Source: Bacteroidota bacterium (GTDB taxonomy: Bacteria; Bacteroidota; Bacteroidia; Bacteroidales; JAADJA01). Taken from it: 64,000 nucleotides of DNA. Each line of letters opens with the position of its first letter. The first letter of the stretch is position 1. A program made the position numbers and the translations under genes. A model generated the notes under the pieces. That model saw nothing but the letters and a program-made list of their open reading frames with translations, searched no databases and was not told the DNA's origin. This document shows, one piece after another, positions 9,722-18,500 of this stretch. The DNA is taken from contig JAHLKX010000001.1 in assembly GCA_020444515.1 (NCBI GenBank), forward strand, positions 372,001-436,000, written 5' to 3'.

Positions 9722-9752
9722 TTTGCATTTTTAGAATTATCAATTATATTTG
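9722..9752 (+). promoter_or_regulatory. Bacteroidota sigma-A-type promoter for a small transcript
   Basis: TTTG at 9722-9725, a spacer of exactly 19 bp, and TATATTTG at 9745-9752 match the full TTTG/TAnnTTTG consensus. It is one of the best promoters in the window. The predicted start is near 9758, more than 200 bp before the next gene and just ahead of a structured segment. Confidence 0.75.
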
Positions 9753-9757
9753 TTCCG

Positions 9758-9892
9758 GCTGTTTAAAGAAAATAGAGAGTGAGGTGAACATCCTTCAAAA
9801 ATTGGTTTTGGTTAATAATTAGGTTTATTCTTTTCTTCTTTTCATCACCTTACTCATAAACCGGCACGGAGTTATTCCCTGTCGGTTTTTTT
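9758..9892 (+). ncRNA. Candidate small non-coding RNA, about 135 nt
   Basis: The segment runs from a consensus promoter to an intrinsic terminator and contains no plausible ORF. Its ends are joined by an 11-bp helix with one G-U pair, GAGTGAGGTGA (9777-9787) with TCACCTTACTC (9845-9855), enclosing a loop of about 57 nt. The loop is U-rich on its 3' side, which could be a target or protein-binding stretch. The closing-stem layout superficially recalls 6S RNA, but it is shorter and I cannot assign a family. An alternative is a terminated leader of ppc. Confidence 0.55.
9858..9892 (+). terminator. Intrinsic terminator of the candidate small RNA
   Basis: AAACCGGCA (9858-9866) pairs with TGTCGGTTT (9880-9888), with one G-U pair and further internal GGA/TCC pairing. 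A run of T residues follows to 9892. It lies upstream of ppc, where no preceding coding gene on the plus strand needs a terminator. Confidence 0.8.
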
Positions 9893-9988
9893 ACTTCAAT
9901 ACCAGGTTTATTTTCATAAAGAAGAACCAATTGTAATTTCAGATGTTAGCTTTGAAAGGTTAATTTTAATTCGATATAATTTAACACC

Positions 9989-12535
9989 ATGGAAAATTCA
10001 AAACATATCGAGGAATTCAATCGCCTGGTGAATAAGAAATTCAATCTGTACAACAGTATGTTTCTCAATTTGCCTTATCGCAAGGTGGAAAATGTAGGCA
10101 TGCTGATACCCATTTTACAGCGCTGGTCCAAATCGGGATTGGAAGAAGGCAAAGAACCTCTTGAAATTTTAAATTCCTTTTTTGAAGGACAAACAAACTT
10201 GAAGACAGAAATGGATCGGATTGATTTTATGTTTCAGGTCATTCAGTATGTTGAGCGCCAGGTGGTTCTTTTTGATAGCGTTGAGGATGTTGCCCTGCCC
10301 GAGATAAGGCAAATGGAGGATGACCTTACTATCCGTGATTTTTTTCATCAAATGGATCATCGCATCAGTGCAGAAGATATTCGGAGTAAATTACAGACAT
10401 TCAGTGCCCGGATTGTTTTAACGGCGCATCCTACCCAATTTTATCCACCCCGGGTTCTGGATATTATGTCACGCCTTCGCCATAAGGTAAGGGACAACGA
10501 TATCAATGGAATAGATATCCTGTTGCAGCAATTGGGACTTTCATCTTTATTAAATCCTGAAAAACCCACACCCCTTGAGGAAGCGAGGAACATCATTTAT
10601 TTTCTGCGCAATGTTTATTATGACGCAAGTGGACAGCTAATGGCCCACATCAGGACTTCCACACAGGATGAGGGGTTCGATAATCCCAATGTCGTCAAAC
10701 TGGGTTTTTGGCCGGGTGGTGATCGGGATGGAAATCCTTTCGTTACTTCTGATACCACAATTGCAGTGGCCAATGAATTGCGGATGTCCCTCATGAAATG
10801 TTATTACCGGGATATTAAACAGCTGGAGCGAAAGCTCACCTTTAAAGGGGTTGAAAGCTTGCTGAAAGAACTCCGGGGTGAGGTTTATAAGGCGATGTTC
10901 GATCCTGATCATGCTTTGCCATGGAAAGAAATCCTTAATCCGCTTCTGTCGGTCAAAGAAAACGTGGAACAAAAGTACAACAGCCTTTATAAGGATGATA
11001 TAGACAATCTGATCGATAAAGTAAAAATCTTCAAATCCCACTTTGCCAACCTCGATATTCGACAGAATCACAGCATTCATAAATTGACCGTGGAAACCAT
11101 CCTGAAGAAAGCCGGAATCATTCAGAAAAGCCTTGAAGAACTCACGGAGGACGAATTGATCGACATACTGGTTCACCAGGATATTAAAATTGGCGATCTT
11201 TCATTCGCAAATGATCTGGTAACGGATACGATTCAAACCGTTATGCAGATAGATAAAATCCAGGAAAAAAATGGGGAAGAAGGCTGCAATCGTTATATCA
11301 TAAGTAACTCGGAAGACATTTTTGCTGTTTTATTTGTGCATGCTTTGCTGAGATGGTTTGGTCAATTCAAGGAATATCCAAAGGTTGACATTGTACCTTT
11401 GTTTGAGTCTATGCGGGGAATGGATAATGCTGAACAAATCATGAAAAGGCTTTTCAATATCCCTGAATACCGAAAACATCTTGCGCTAAGAAATGATTGC
11501 CAGACCATTATGCTGGGATTTTCAGACGGTACCAAGGATGGGGGTTATCTGAAAGCAAACTGGTCAATTTTTAAAACCAAAGAAATATTATCAGAAACCT
11601 GCGCAGAAAATGGTATCAGTGCCATTTTTTTCGATGGCAGGGGAGGTCCACCAGCCCGCGGAGGCGGGCGAACGCATCGGTTTTATGCAGCGCAAAGTGA
11701 TCGAATCGCCAGCCATGAAATCCAGGTGACCATTCAGGGACAAACCATTAGTAGTAAATATGGTACACAGGAACAATTTGCATATAATATTGAACAATTG
11801 TTGACGGCCGGGTTGTATCATGCACTTTTTAAATCGGAAAATTTCATCCCCGGTGAAGCGAGATCGCTCATTGAAAAGCTTTCCAATATTAGTTTTGAAA
11901 AGTATACAGCTTTAAAACACCATCCTAAATTTATTCCTTACCTCGAAAAAATGAGTACCCTGAAGTATTATGGTGCTGCCAATATTGGTAGCAGACCGGT
12001 GAAACGGGGACAGAAAAAGAAGCTGGAATTGTCGGATCTGCGTGCTATTTCCTATGTCGGGTCCTGGAGTCAACTAAAACAAAATGTACCGGGTTATTTT
12101 GGTATAGGCACTGCCTTAAAGACTTTGAAAGATGAAGGTCGGTTGGGGGATCTGAAACAACTTTTTAACACGGTGCCTTTCTTTAAAGCACTGATGCTGA
12201 ATAGTATGATGTCGTTGTATAAATGCTATTTTGAATTGACGGCCTATATGGACAAAAATGATGGATTCAGCGATTTCTGGGAGATATTGTATGATGAGTA
12301 TAAATTATCAAAATCGATGTTGCTTGAAATATCAGGTTATGAGCAATTGATGGAGGAAGAGCCTGTCTCGAGAAGTTCAGTGGAGATCCGTGAGAAAATC
12401 GTCTTACCCCTGTTGGTTATACAGCAATATGCCTTGCAAATGATCTCTAAAAATGTTTCCCATAAATCATCCTATGAAAAGATTGTTCAACGGTCGCTGT
12501 ATGGGAACATCAATGCCAGTAGGAATTCTGCTTAA
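9989..12535 (+). CDS. ppc: Phosphoenolpyruvate carboxylase
   Basis: 848 residues. The enzyme carboxylates PEP with bicarbonate to oxaloacetate, an anaplerotic entry to the TCA cycle. The catalytic His lies in VLTAHPTQ (about residue 147), the PEP site in GFWPGGDRDGNP (about 240), the Lys-containing loop in GFSDGTKDGG (about 510) and the Gly-rich loop in GRGGPPARGGG (about 550). These are in the order and spacing of the E. coli enzyme. The C-terminus ends NASRNSA rather than the usual QNTG, and the protein is slightly shorter than the 880-residue family norm. A weak promoter (TTTG 9951, TATAATTT 9975) would give an almost leaderless mRNA. Confidence 0.95.
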   Translation: MENSKHIEEFNRLVNKKFNLYNSMFLNLPYRKVENVGMLIPILQRWSKSGLEEGKEPLEILNSFFEGQTNLKTEMDRIDFMFQVIQYVERQVVLFDSVEDVALPEIRQMEDDLTIRDFFHQMDHRISAEDIRSKLQTFSARIVLTAHPTQFYPPRVLDIMSRLRHKVRDNDINGIDILLQQLGLSSLLNPEKPTPLEEARNIIYFLRNVYYDASGQLMAHIRTSTQDEGFDNPNVVKLGFWPGGDRDGNPFVTSDTTIAVANELRMSLMKCYYRDIKQLERKLTFKGVESLLKELRGEVYKAMFDPDHALPWKEILNPLLSVKENVEQKYNSLYKDDIDNLIDKVKIFKSHFANLDIRQNHSIHKLTVETILKKAGIIQKSLEELTEDELIDILVHQDIKIGDLSFANDLVTDTIQTVMQIDKIQEKNGEEGCNRYIISNSEDIFAVLFVHALLRWFGQFKEYPKVDIVPLFESMRGMDNAEQIMKRLFNIPEYRKHLALRNDCQTIMLGFSDGTKDGGYLKANWSIFKTKEILSETCAENGISAIFFDGRGGPPARGGGRTHRFYAAQSDRIASHEIQVTIQGQTISSKYGTQEQFAYNIEQLLTAGLYHALFKSENFIPGEARSLIEKLSNISFEKYTALKHHPKFIPYLEKMSTLKYYGAANIGSRPVKRGQKKKLELSDLRAISYVGSWSQLKQNVPGYFGIGTALKTLKDEGRLGDLKQLFNTVPFFKALMLNSMMSLYKCYFELTAYMDKNDGFSDFWEILYDEYKLSKSMLLEISGYEQLMEEEPVSRSSVEIREKIVLPLLVIQQYALQMISKNVSHKSSYEKIVQRSLYGNINASRNSA

Positions 12536-12566
12536 TGGCCTATCATCGATATGGCCTATCATCGAT
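12535..12566. repeat. Exact 16-bp tandem duplication at a convergent gene junction
   Basis: ATGGCCTATCATCGAT occurs twice head to tail. The first copy begins on the last base of the ppc stop codon and the second contains the stop codon of the convergent usp gene. It has only two copies and looks like a recent slippage duplication. Confidence 0.95.
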
Positions 12567-13362
12567 CATTGGTGCACAATACAGGTATATTGTGCGGGTT
12601 GGTGAGAATAGATGCTTTATCAGAATCTGCAAAGTAGTAGTTTTCTGAAGTTGAATTGGTCATGAGTGCTATGATATCAATGCCATTGGTATGGGCATAA
12701 GTCATGATCTGCTTGGAATAACCCACCGAAAAAGACTCCTGTTCTTCCGTTATTCGGAGATATCTTATACCGGCTTTATCAAAGGTTTCTTTAGCGTACT
12801 GGATATTTTCCAACATGTTTTCAGAAAAATCCACCCCTGGTTTTTTCACTGTATAGATATGGACTTCTCCATCAAAAAGGCTGGCTAATTCAGCGGTTGC
12901 CTGAACATTTCGTGCAAAAGCCTGATGGGTGCTGGCCGGGAAAAGAATTTTTTTAAATCCTTCATCGGGCAGGGTATAGCCTTTTTGCAAAGAAATTACA
13001 GGGATTGGGATGTTTTTAAGCAGCTTGAGAATATCCGCACCGAATACTTTTTCACGCAATCCTTTAAATCCATGGGTTCCTATCACCATCAGGCGGAAAC
13101 AATCATCACAGGCCATGTCCTCAATCTCTCTGAACAGGTTGCCCTTACGGATCATTTTCTCAACAGTTATATCACTGTGTCCTGAAATAAGATCAATGGT
13201 AGATTGCATTTGTTTTTCTGCATCTTCAGAACCTTTCCCATTTTCAATATGAAGTAAAGTAATCCCCTGATTATTTTTTTCAGCCATATGCAATGCAACA
13301 TCTAATGCACTGGCAGAAGCAGGACTAAAATCAACAGGAACCAGAATGTTTTCTTTAACCAT
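12559..13362 (-). CDS. Tandem-domain universal stress protein (UspA family)
   Basis: 267 residues forming two Usp domains (about 1-145 and 146-267). Domain one begins ILVPVDFSPAS and carries a nucleotide-loop motif GTHGFKGLREKVFGAD. This is close to the ATP-binding GxxGx9G(S/T) pattern but ends in Ala, so ATP binding may be weak. Domain two is degenerate. Such proteins support survival under growth arrest or stress. It begins 47 bp downstream of the adenylate cyclase gene on the same strand and may be cotranscribed with it. Confidence 0.9.
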   Translation of the reverse strand: MVKENILVPVDFSPASASALDVALHMAEKNNQGITLLHIENGKGSEDAEKQMQSTIDLISGHSDITVEKMIRKGNLFREIEDMACDDCFRLMVIGTHGFKGLREKVFGADILKLLKNIPIPVISLQKGYTLPDEGFKKILFPASTHQAFARNVQATAELASLFDGEVHIYTVKKPGVDFSENMLENIQYAKETFDKAGIRYLRITEEQESFSVGYSKQIMTYAHTNGIDIIALMTNSTSENYYFADSDKASILTNPHNIPVLCTNDR

Positions 13363-13409
13363 GATCTTGAATTTGTATTATCGTTAGGATTAATATTTGG
13401 CCGGATGGC

Positions 13410-15428
13410 TCAGGACAAAATGGATACATCCTGTTCAACCATATTTGGCTTTTTATCATTTATTTTTTTTGAATCAACGATGTACATGTCGATTTCACCC
13501 TTATTTTTTGCTTCAATTTTACCACGGTAGGTGCATTCAAAATAGTCTTTGATAAATTCGTATGTAAAACCGGAAATGTTGACCTGACCCGGAATACCAC
13601 TTGATTCCATCCGGCTGGCCGTGTTGACTGCATCCCCCCAGATATCATAGGCAAATTTATTTTTACCGACCACGCCGGCGATGACTGGGCCCGTGTGCAC
13701 GCCAATTCGCAATTCCCAGTAATCCTTTCCTTTCTTTTCGCGCTCTTTTTTGAGGTTTTCCATATATTCTTTGATCTCCAGGGCAGCATGTACGATATCA
13801 ACCGGGTTGGAATCATTGGCAACAGGAATTCCCCCGGCGCACATGTAAGCATCTCCAATGGTTTTAATCTTTTCAAGATTGTATTTATCGATGATCCGGT
13901 CAAATTCAATGAAACATTGATTGAGCTCCCGCACCAGGTCATGTGGTGTTAATTTTTCAGCGATCTTGGTAAATCCTTTGAAGTCGGTAAAGAGGACCGA
14001 TACTTTACCATAATGTTTAGGCGTAGCAAAGCCTTTTTCCTTGAGTTCTTCCGCTGTTTCTTCCGGGAGAATGTTCAGGAGTAATTTATCAGACCGGTCT
14101 TTTTCATTTGCAATAATTTTACTGGTTCGACGTACATACTTGTAACGATTGAATAATCCACCAGCCAGCAATAATAGAAGGACTCCTGTCAATGCTGTCG
14201 CATTGCGAATGGTTTTCTGCCGCTTGAGATTAACCTCCTGTAGTTCTTTATCTTTGGCCAGTACTTCAATTTCTCCCTGCTGTTTTTCTATGTCGTACAT
14301 CAATGCCTGCCGTTGCATATTTTTGTCCATTACCGCATTGTAAATGGTATCTTTTATCGTTACAAGCAAATTGTTGTATTTGAATGCATTCTTGTATTCA
14401 CCCATCTCTGAATAAGCTAAAGACAATTCCTCATAAGTGTCTTTCAACTCCTTTCTCATTTTCATTGTATCGGCAATGGCTTCGGCTTCAAGCAATTTTT
14501 CTACGGCCAGTTTGTATTCTTTTTTTTCTTTGTAGATCCGACCCAATTCAATCAGTGCCTGTGTTTGCTCAATGGATTTATCACTTTCGATGGCCATGCG
14601 ATAAGCGCCATTAAGAAATTGAATCGCTTCTGGGTATTCACCCCGTTGAAAGTATACTTTTGCAATTCCAATCATGGCATAGGGAACGTTACCGGTGGGC
14701 GTCTTTCGGTAGGCTTCCATGGATTTATTGAAATAGTGCAGAGCGGCAGTATCATTACCCTGAGCCAAATAAATTTCACCGATATTGACAGAAGATGCAC
14801 CGATGGCATCAAAATCATTCAGGATTTCACTCAGGGCAATGGATTGCTGATAATAATTGAGCGCCATGTCCTGGGAATTTTCTTTACTCGAATAGATCGC
14901 ACCCAGGTTGACCAGTGCTGTTGCAATCCGCAAGGTATCTTTGATGGACTCAGCGATTTTTAAGGATTTTAAATAATAATCCAGTGCTTTAACATCGTTG
15001 CCCTCAGTAAAATAGATGGCACCGATATTATTCATCATGTTGGATACGCCGTTAAGGTCATTGATCTCTTGGAATACTTTCAATGATTCTTCCCAATTAA
15101 AGAGGGCATCAACAAGCTTGGATTGTAAATAATAAACGAGTCCGATGCTTTTATACGCATAACCCAAACCTGAAGAGAAACCAATCTGTTCTGCTAGGTC
15201 TTTGGCTTCAGTTGCATAGGCCAGTGCTTCTTCATAGGGTGGAACATAGTATTCTTTACTAAGTTCAATGAGGGTGTTGACACGCATTGTATCGTTGATG
15301 TTTGAGGCCAGCACTTTTCTAAGACTGTCTATCTCAGCCGATTGAGCATATCCATTTGCATTTATAAGTGCAAAAAGCAGCCATAGAAAGCTTAGTTTTC
15401 TGATCAATTTAACCTCCGGTTTCATCAT
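13410..15428 (-). CDS. TPR-containing transmembrane adenylate cyclase (class III)
   Basis: 672 residues: signal peptide (about 1-28), a sensor region of about eight tetratricopeptide repeats (about 60-360), a coiled coil, one transmembrane helix (about 410-428) and a C-terminal class III cyclase domain (about 470-660). The metal-binding Asp lies in LFTDFKGFT, the base-recognition Lys in KIKTIGDAYM and the Asp partner in YDIWGDAVNTASRM. Lys plus Asp at these positions fits ATP rather than GTP as substrate. Asn and Arg of NTASRM are the transition-state residues. The TPRs face the periplasm, so it probably turns an extracytoplasmic protein contact into cAMP. No cAMP-binding regulator lies nearby. 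Confidence 0.9.
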   Translation of the reverse strand: MMKPEVKLIRKLSFLWLLFALINANGYAQSAEIDSLRKVLASNINDTMRVNTLIELSKEYYVPPYEEALAYATEAKDLAEQIGFSSGLGYAYKSIGLVYYLQSKLVDALFNWEESLKVFQEINDLNGVSNMMNNIGAIYFTEGNDVKALDYYLKSLKIAESIKDTLRIATALVNLGAIYSSKENSQDMALNYYQQSIALSEILNDFDAIGASSVNIGEIYLAQGNDTAALHYFNKSMEAYRKTPTGNVPYAMIGIAKVYFQRGEYPEAIQFLNGAYRMAIESDKSIEQTQALIELGRIYKEKKEYKLAVEKLLEAEAIADTMKMRKELKDTYEELSLAYSEMGEYKNAFKYNNLLVTIKDTIYNAVMDKNMQRQALMYDIEKQQGEIEVLAKDKELQEVNLKRQKTIRNATALTGVLLLLLAGGLFNRYKYVRRTSKIIANEKDRSDKLLLNILPEETAEELKEKGFATPKHYGKVSVLFTDFKGFTKIAEKLTPHDLVRELNQCFIEFDRIIDKYNLEKIKTIGDAYMCAGGIPVANDSNPVDIVHAALEIKEYMENLKKEREKKGKDYWELRIGVHTGPVIAGVVGKNKFAYDIWGDAVNTASRMESSGIPGQVNISGFTYEFIKDYFECTYRGKIEAKNKGEIDMYIVDSKKINDKKPNMVEQDVSILS

Positions 15429-15469
15429 ATCATTTTGTTTGGCCTTAAACTGTTATTTAAATAAACACA

Positions 15470-15508
15470 AAAGCAAAGAGGATGTTTGGCCCATATCCTC
15501 TTTGCTTT
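15470..15508 (-). terminator. Strong intrinsic terminator (14-bp perfect stem)
   Basis: AAAGCAAAGAGGAT (15470-15483) and ATCCTCTTTGCTTT (15495-15508) form a perfect 14-bp inverted repeat with an 11-nt loop. It lies 13 bp past the stop codon of the long secreted gene on the minus strand and leads into TTTTGTG. It separates that gene from the cyclase gene. Confidence 0.85.
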
Positions 15509-15521
15509 CAAATATTTGGTA

Positions 15522-18500
15522 TTATTGTTTTACAATTCGTATGAGTTTCCGTTCCTTAGCCGTTGTTAAAACGACGAAATACAATCCGCTTTCCATTTCT
15601 CCAAGTTCCACTTCAATCAGGTTATTCCCTGTTTTGGTTATGGATGCACGACGCATGGTTCCATGAACATCAACAATTTTAATGTCATCCGTAGAGATGT
15701 CACTAAATGTTTCTGTAAGCGTTATGAATACATCTCCTGATGTGGGATTAGGGTACGCCATGATTTCCTCAGCATAAGCATCTATTCCTGAATTGTCAGT
15801 GATTTCCGCACTTTTTGAACAACTTGGTGAAGATGAACTGGCACTGGAGCCTTGTGCTGCTTTTTGTCCTTTATGGTTATAGCTTGCTACGGTCCAGGTC
15901 AGATCCTGACCATCAAATGGAACTTCAAAGGTTCCACCTCCGGAAAGAAATAACTCAGGCTGATTACTGGCATCATAAGATCCTTCTCCGCTGAGAAAAT
16001 TATCTTCCCCGATAGGTATGAAAACATCCGAATTGTTATTATTAGTGTATTGAAATAATGCAATGTAAGGATATGCTGCGCCTGGAGCAGCCGGATCAAC
16101 ACAAATCACCTTTGGAATGATATGCTTGGTTCCGGGTCCGTCCGGGTTGACATATAAAGTTCCGCTTTCATAGGATATAGAATAATTAACGGCTGTTGCC
16201 TGGGGTGTAAGCGCATAGGTCCCTGGATTAAAATTAAAATTAGGCGAAATGGTATAAGTCAGGGTGGTTAGTACATTCTCATTCTCCCCATTAACAAAAC
16301 CAGTGAATCCAAATTCAATAACCGGGAATGGATCATCTTCGAGCATAAATTGAATTTCCGGAACTATGGATATGATAAGTTCAGCCTTGGTAATGGTAAA
16401 TGTGCCAGCCATAAATGAGAAGTCATAGTTGGATCCTGCTGACAGGTCACCACTTCCAATTGCATAGGAACCGGCATCTTCCCCGGTCTCGCGACTGATA
16501 TCACCCGTAAATGTATCCTCAAACTTCAGGCTACCAATAGTTATTTGGTAGGTGAGTGGAGGATCGGCTTCTCCATAGGTTTTTCCCAGGTTATCTGCAG
16601 AAACTGTAATGGGCGCAGGGTTGATGGTGAATGTCCCTTCAACAACGGTTAAGTCGTAGTTTCCACCAGCTGATAAGGACCCTTGCGAAATGTTATAATC
16701 ATTCACATCTTCTCCGGATGTTCTGGTTAGTGTGCCGGTAAAACTGTCTTCGCCAACCAATGATCCGGATGTTAAAGTATACGTTAATTCAGGATCAGGA
16801 TCACCATAGGTTTTACTAATCAGATCAGCAGTAACCGATATGGTCGCCGGATCAATTGTGAACACACCCGGTTCAAATGTCAGGTCATAGTTATTCCCGG
16901 CTGTAAATGTTCCCTCCAAAATAGCATATTCACCCACATCTTCACCGCTAACCCTTTGCAAGGTGCCTGTAAAGATATCATCGCCTACAAGGGTTCCAAA
17001 GGTTAGCTGGTATGTCAACGCAGGATCCGTTGTGCCATAAATTTTTGCAATGCTATCAGCAGTAACAGTCAATGCTGCAGGAGCAATGGTTAGTTGACTG
17101 CCGGTGAATGAAACCGCATAATTGGGTCCGGCATTCAGGGTTCCCTGTGAGATTGAATATATTCCGACATTTTCACCAGCTTCTCTAATCAATTCACCAG
17201 TAAAGGAATCTTCTCCGAAAAGCATTCCTTCGGTGATTTCAAAAGTAAGTGCCGGATCGGGTTGCCCATATACTTTATTAAGTGTGTCTGCACTTAAGGA
17301 TAATGGGGCTTGCTCAATAATCAAATAAGCCGTATCGCCACCAATAAAGTTTTGATCATTCACGGTTGCAATTACCTCATATGTGCCTGCTTCAACTGGC
17401 AATTCAGTGGATCCATTGTAGGTATAGACAAGGTTAAGAATTTCAGGACCTGTATTGGCGATTACCGTTTTAGGCATCCCGTCGTAGGTCTGTGTCAGGC
17501 TGGCAGGATCAAAGGTAACAGAAGCTTCTGCCGGGACAACTGAATAAAAGTAAGGTTCGTAGGTTACATTAAAATTATTGGTAAGGTATGTTCCAGGCAC
17601 AACCCAGTAGGTTCCAACTGTATTCCCGGGGATCAGGTTCATTGGGACCAAATCGACTGTTCCGGGTGCACCCAGCAGAATATCTATATCATCCTCGGTC
17701 AAAATAACGACAGCATCGCTGTTGCTGTTTGCATTGATGGTGCTTGTATTCACCAGGGCAGTTGCACTTGCATTGACCAGTGCCGTGGCATTGACCAGTG
17801 CTGTAGCCGTTCCGTTTACAAGAACAGTTGCGGTGCCGTTAACAAGGGCCGTTGCGTTTACCAGAACTGTGGCTCTGGCTGCTCCATTTACAAGGACGGT
17901 TGCCCTTGCGGCTCCGTTGACCAGAGCTGTTGCATTGATGGTTCCATCCGGGTTGAACAAGGTATCATTGACCTCAGTAAATTCAACCAGATCAGTATTA
18001 TTAACCAATGCCGTTGCAGAGATCATAAAACTATAATTGACCAGAGCAGTCGCCGAAGCATTGACCAGTGCGGTTGCCATGGCATTCACCAAAACGGTTG
18101 CATGACTTTGTTGCAATGTATTCAATATACTTGTATTAACCGGATCTGGAATATTTAAACTGCCATCATCATTGTAGTTGTAATCAAAATTAAATCCAGC
18201 AATGGGTTCGCCGTATACAAAAGTCGTATCCTGTGGTTTGATAACAAGATCCAGTTTTTCAATCGTTAAAAGTCCTGTTTCTATTACAAAATTAAACCGT
18301 TCCAAAAGACCAATATCAACAGGATTCGATGCAGGAATTCCGCTATCGGGATTGAGGGGGTCAGTTGCATCCGCTGAAATGGACCAAAGCCCGGCATTGG
18401 ATAGCTCGGTAACATTGATGGCCTCAAGTTGAATGTTCATGATCCGGTTGATCTCTTCTGCCGAAAGACCAGCTTCCGAAAGGGTTAGACTTGTGTCCGG

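Noticed and set aside
11636..11672. GC-rich palindrome-like GCCCGCGGAGGCGGGC inside ppc, as a possible third insertion element
   Set aside because: It encodes the conserved glycine-rich loop GRGGPPARGGG of PEP carboxylase, so it is ordinary gene sequence.
17722..18036. A 104-codon plus-strand frame over the ATALVN repeat
   Set aside because: It exists only because the repeat avoids stop codons on both strands; the minus-strand frame has signal peptide, protease fold and sorting domain.
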